This document shows positions 18,866-22,382 of a stretch of 22,382 bases of DNA, one piece after another. Below the pieces are notes generated by a model. That model searched no databases. It was not told the origin of the DNA and worked only from the letters and a program-made list of their open reading frames with translations. The first letter of the stretch is position 1. The number at the start of each line of letters is the position of its first letter. The stretch is from the NCBI GenBank assembly GCA_001579985.1, contig LRSR01008486.1, positions 1 through 22,382 on the forward strand. The letters are read 5' to 3'. The DNA is from Hypsibius dujardini (lineage: Eukaryota > Tardigrada > Eutardigrada > Parachela > Hypsibiidae). The translations under genes and the position numbers were made by a program.

Positions 18866-19330
18866 GAGCGACAGACGGTCGGACGGTGAAGCAGGGTAGC
18901 TAAGCAGAGCAGAGCGACCGACCGATCGACGGTCGGTCGGTCGGAGCAACGGAAGGTCCAACGGTGGAACAAGGTACATAAATGTAAGCAGAACCGGGAG
19001 ACGGACGGTGTGGCGGCCGGTTCGAACGACAGACGGTCGGACGGTGAAGCAGGGTAGCTAAGCAGAGCATAGCGACCGACCGATTGACGGTCGGTCCAAG
19101 TGGACCAAGGTCCAGTGGACCAAGAAACGTAAGCAAAACGATGCGACGGACGGCCTGGTGGTCGGTTGGAGCACCGGAAGGTCGAACGGTGGAAGGTAAA
19201 TAAATATAAGCAGAACCGACCTATAGTCTCTCTGTCTGTCTCGCTTATCTGTGTAAGCAGAACCGAGAGACGTACGGTCGGACGGTCGGGTAATGGAAGA
19301 GGCAGATCGGTGAGACGGACGGCGAGACAG
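18866..19330. repeat. ~158-bp tandem repeat, CGGTCGGAC-rich
   Basis: A block at 18869 (ACAGACGGTCGGACGGTGAA onward, about 70 bp) recurs almost unchanged at 19027, a 158-bp offset. Other parts (GGAGCAACGGAAGGTC; TAAGCAGAACCG) recur near 19169, 19210 and 19253, so a degenerate third unit follows. No gene is supported. Confidence 0.8.
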
Positions 19331-20037
19331 CCGCGGACTGACTAAACGGAATAACGAAGACGCAGACGGACGGACCGACGGTCGAAGGGTTCGGTGATAT
19401 CAAGAAACAAAGCTAGACGGGACGACGAAGTGTTGGACAAACCGTCCACGGGGTAGGTCGCCTAGCTTAAATTAAACGGGTTTACGGGTAACCTGACGGA
19501 ATAACGGATGGGACTGAACGGACGGACGAATTGTTTTGGGGCACCATTATCAAAGTAACGGACGGACGGACGGACAGACAGACAAGCGGACGGACAGGCG
19601 GATGGACCGACGGATGGCCTGTAAGACGGACAGGCGGATGGACCGGAGGATGGCCTGTAAGACGAACTGGCGTAAAGTCAGTCAGTCCATTAGTAAAACT
19701 TTACCTTCCAATTTAGAAAGGGCTTGAGCGAGAAAACATTTCCTGCACGGACCGTTGACTAACAGCAAGCCAAACTTGCACTCGAGAGCCGCCTCTTAGC
19801 CGTACAAAAAAAGGGCAGTTTATAGGGCGAATATTCTTCAACAGACGGATGATAGAAACTTCAACAACTTTGCATTTTAGGAACTATCCGTGCGCGAAAA
19901 AGTGTGTCTGTCTCTCATTTCAAAAAACCGGGTCATCAAGTCCAACGTAAAAAGATATCCCGATAAAAACAGGAAGAAAAGAGAGGGAAAAACAGCGTAA
20001 CAAACTTGGGAAAAGTTTCAGCGTAAACAAAGGTACG
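19331..20037. repeat. GGAC microsatellite and 36-bp duplicate in EGF-B 3' flank
   Basis: GGAC units at 19558-19606 pass into two ~36-bp copies ending GGATGGCCTGTA (about 19590-19660). The remainder, 19680-20037, shows nothing I can assign. Confidence 0.7.
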
Positions 20038-20717
20038 TTACACTGGTGGGACGGAGGGCGTCTGGAGGAGGAGGTCGTCGACGGCGGACGGTCGGCGCTC
20101 GGAATACGGCGGCAGACCGATGGCGCGGGAGGAAAGATGGCTGAGATTAGGAGCAGAAGATAATTGGTCAGTAGGAGGAGCAGCGGCGGCGGTGGAAGGT
20201 GGAAGGACATTGACGGTCGGACGGGAGCGGGAGAGGTGACGCACCCGGTCGGCGGCCATGGCCACGGTGGCGGACGCGGACGGCCACTTCCACTGCGCCT
20301 TCATGCGGCCGGGCACGGCGTGAGATTCAACCGGCTGGCATTTGGCCGTGTTTGGATTGCTGTTACCGTTATCAGCGATGGTGGTTTGGTGGTTTACCGT
20401 TAGCAAGCTTTGCCGTTCGTCCACCTAAAGGGGGAAAAGAGCCAAAATTAATATTGCATGGCCATCGCAGCCGCTGTTTGATCTTGACAGTGGGCCAAAA
20501 ATCACAGAAGTCTCTGATGAGTTAGTAGACTCAATGGTAGCAAAGTTCGAATTCGAGAACAATGCAGCTTTGAGCAAGATAAAGCAGCGGTCTAGTGTAA
20601 ATTTGTCCATCGTCTTGGCACGAAACATCGTACGCCAGATGTTATACTAACAAATTGCTAGCCAGTCAAAGAGCATGTCTATCTGCCTGTCTGCCTGTCT
20701 GCCTGTCTGCCTGCCCG

Positions 20718-20789
<72 letters not shown>

Positions 20790-21774
20790 CTTGCCTGTCT
20801 ATCTGTCTGTCTGTCTGTTAATCTGTCTGTATAATTGTCTGATGTCTGTCTGCTTGTCTGCTTGTCTGCTTGTCTGCCTGCCTGCCTGTCTGTCTGTCAA
20901 TCTGTCTGTATAATTGTCTGATGTCTGTCTGCCTGTTTGTCTGCCTGTCTGCCTGTCTGCCTGTCTGTCTGCTTGTCTGCTTGTCTGTCTGATTTACTGT
21001 ACGTATTCTGCATTGAAGTGAGATGGCTTACCGGGTGTCGGGAGGTATGCTGGTATTCCACCCGGAGGAACGCTTCTTGGGTTCTTGAATCGTTGGAAAA
21101 TTGACGTGTAAGACCGGGATAGACCGACCCTGAACTAAACAAAATTAATGATTAGAGCATACTCTTTATGCGCTTGTGCAGTACCTAGACACGGAGATAC
21201 GAGAACTACGAGAAGAACCTTACCGTGATGCCGACGATTCGAAGGCTGCGCTGGTCAGCGTCCGGTGGATGCGGTAGGCGAAAAATATCAGCGCGATAAA
21301 CAGCAGGATGAGCAAGGTATTTGTGGTGAATGTGAAGATTTGGAAACCGTTGTTGAACTGTTCGGTACGGTTAACATAATGTACATATTGAGTTCCTATT
21401 GGAACTTGCTAGAAAGAAGAAAGAGGTCGGTGAGCATCTCTGGCATCATCACAACCATCAAACAATTTCATGTCTTTCGTCTGTATGCAGGCTTGTCTGT
21501 CCGTAAAATTATATATCTCTTTCTCTGTCTGCCTGTCTTTCTGCCTGTCTGTCTGCCTGTCTGTCTGCCTGTCTGTCTGCCTGTCTGTCTGCCTGTCTGT
21601 CTGCCTGTCTTTCTGTTCTTTCGTCTGTTTTTGAAAATGTCTGTCTTTCTGTCTCCTGTCTGTCTGTCTGTCTTTCTGTTCTTCCATCTGTTTTCGAATA
21701 TGTCTGTTTTTCTGTTTCCTTATTATTCTACACGAACCTCTTCACATTGCGCTCCAGTAAAGCCGTAGACACAA
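20038..21774 (-). CDS. EGF-B: second EGF/transmembrane protein (5' truncated by window)
   Basis: Minus-strand exons: 21774-21732 (second half of an EGF domain, CVYGFTGAQCEEVR), 21408-21224 (stalk with an NRT sequon, then a helix NTLLILLFIALIFFAY and basic RIHRTLTS), 21134-21032, and 20424-20038 ending at TAA. The joins give about 238 residues. The Cys5-x8-Cys6 spacing and the phase-2 entry just before Cys5 match EGF-A, so this is probably a paralogue. The cytoplasmic tail (about 170 residues) is Ser/Pro/Ala-rich, lacks the SRWxxVRE repeats of EGF-A and has GLPPYSE. The donor after the EGF exon is weak (GTAGAA); an alternative phase-1 junction (C|GTGTAG joined at 21400) would match EGF-A better. 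The exon with Cys1-Cys4 is not seen in 21779-22382 and probably lies outside. Introns are CTGC/CTGT-rich. Confidence 0.72.
20677..20995. repeat. CTGC/CTGT microsatellite in EGF-B intron
   Basis: A nearly pure CTGC core (about 20716-20792) is flanked by CTGT and CTGCCTGT variants. A second block repeats the string CTGTATAATTGTCTGATGTC, so a segment of the array was itself duplicated (20826 and 20906). Confidence 0.95.
21516..21690. repeat. CTGT/CTGC repeat in EGF-B intron
   Basis: An alternating CTGTCTGC array followed by CTGTCTTT variants, between the EGF and transmembrane exons. It yields long CLPVCLPV-type and DRQTDRQT-type artefact ORFs. Confidence 0.95.
21732..21774 (-). CDS. EGF-B second-half EGF exon
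   Basis: A 43-nt exon after a CTCTAG acceptor. It enters in phase 2 with one base and then reads CVYGFTGAQCEEVR, the Cys5-Cys6 part of an EGF module with the GFTG turn. The start phase equals that of the corresponding EGF-A exon at 8469. Confidence 0.7.
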
Positions 21775-21778
21775 CTAG

Positions 21779-22382
21779 AGGAAAAAAATAGGTTTGCTGT
21801 TTATTAAACACATAACCAATTTTTGGATCCGGATCAACCGCCTTCGCTGGTAATAAATAGCAAACGACAACCACCGACATATACACACAGGCAAGCAGAC
21901 TATAGCAAAAACAGAAGGACCTCGACGAATTTGGTGTGTTTAAGGGGCGAACATACTTTTTCGCCGTCGGATCTCGAGGAAGAGGTTATCCTCAGAAAGA
22001 CCTCCGCGCTCACAGCGCGTGCCATGGTATCCGATGGGACACCTGTACGGAATGAACAAGAGAGACGGACCGAATTGGAATGTTGTCTCTTCTTCTCTTC
22101 CCGAAACTGTCGATTATGCGGGAGTAAGGAAAGATTCTGCAGAGACTTCCGTGATGTTTCGATCAAGATTCAGAAAAATCTAGTGTCATTTAGAAGTCCT
22201 CATAGTTGGCGGGACATGATGCACCGGGACGGTGAGATGCGAGATGAGAATTAAGTCCAACGCATGCATATTATTAGCCTTGAGAATGTTAGTGTGAAGC
22301 CGAGAGAGTGGCCGGGATGTCTGTCTGTCTGTTTATCCGTCTGTCTGTCTGTCTGCCTGCCTGCCTGCCTGCCTGTCGGTCT
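21779..22382. other. Probable EGF-B upstream intron, ending in CTGT/CTGC repeat
   Basis: A 143-codon plus ORF (21823-22254) is present but shows no family motif and lies where an intron of EGF-B is expected. The Cys1-Cys4 EGF exon was not found on the minus strand. 22319-22382 is CTGT/CTGC repeat cut by the window end. Confidence 0.45.

Noticed and set aside
20660-21000. CRISPR-like repeat array
   Set aside because: Units are 4 bp with no spacers, and the DNA is eukaryotic; it is a microsatellite.
21823-22254. 143-codon plus ORF with several Cys
   Set aside because: No motif spacing of a known domain, and it is antisense within the expected EGF-B intron.

Overview
This is animal (metazoan) nuclear DNA. 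There are no long bacterial-type ORFs. Genes are recovered only by joining short exons across GT-AG introns (83-1,884 nt), and simple repeats and small inverted-repeat elements fill the rest. An invertebrate with moderately compact introns is likely; I cannot name the phylum.

Four genes can be supported, as two pairs. Pair one is two diverged histone H3 variants with long N-terminal tails, of the cenH3/CENP-A type: cenH3-A on the minus strand (1604-3458, first exon not found) and cenH3-B on the plus strand (16784-18178, complete, 226 aa). They share three intron positions and phases, and differ from canonical H3 in loop 1, in the long tail and in a C-terminal extension. Pair two is two membrane-anchored single-EGF proteins on the minus strand: EGF-A (5813-8801) and EGF-B (20038-21774), both lacking their 5' exons. 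In EGF-A the EGF domain is split by an intron between Cys4 and Cys5, the arrangement known for EGFR ligands (EGF/TGF-alpha/neuregulin/Spitz class); EGF-B starts at the same point. A cenH3 gene therefore lies next to an EGF gene twice, which suggests an old two-gene duplication with one cenH3 inverted.

Layout. 1-1603: unassigned, with a palindromic ~60-bp tandem array (835-1120). 1604-3458: cenH3-A. 3460-4010: promoter-like block with four CCAAT boxes and CRE sites. 4360-5145: a dispersed 11-bp motif. 5237-5332: GGAC microsatellite. 5813-8801: EGF-A, whose large intron holds a ~1-kb element with long inverted repeats. 8802-16783: no firm gene; a 10-bp minisatellite, a ~0.94-kb terminal-inverted-repeat element (11045-11988) and three short MITE-like elements. 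16784-18178: cenH3-B. 18355-19700: minisatellites and a ~158-bp tandem repeat. 20038-21774: EGF-B, with CTGC/CTGT repeats in its introns. 21779-22382: probably EGF-B upstream intron, ending in CTGT/CTGC repeats.

The cenH3 products would act in chromatin, probably at centromeres. The EGF products would be cell-surface signalling precursors. Nothing in the sequence links the two functions. All identity counts were made by eye.
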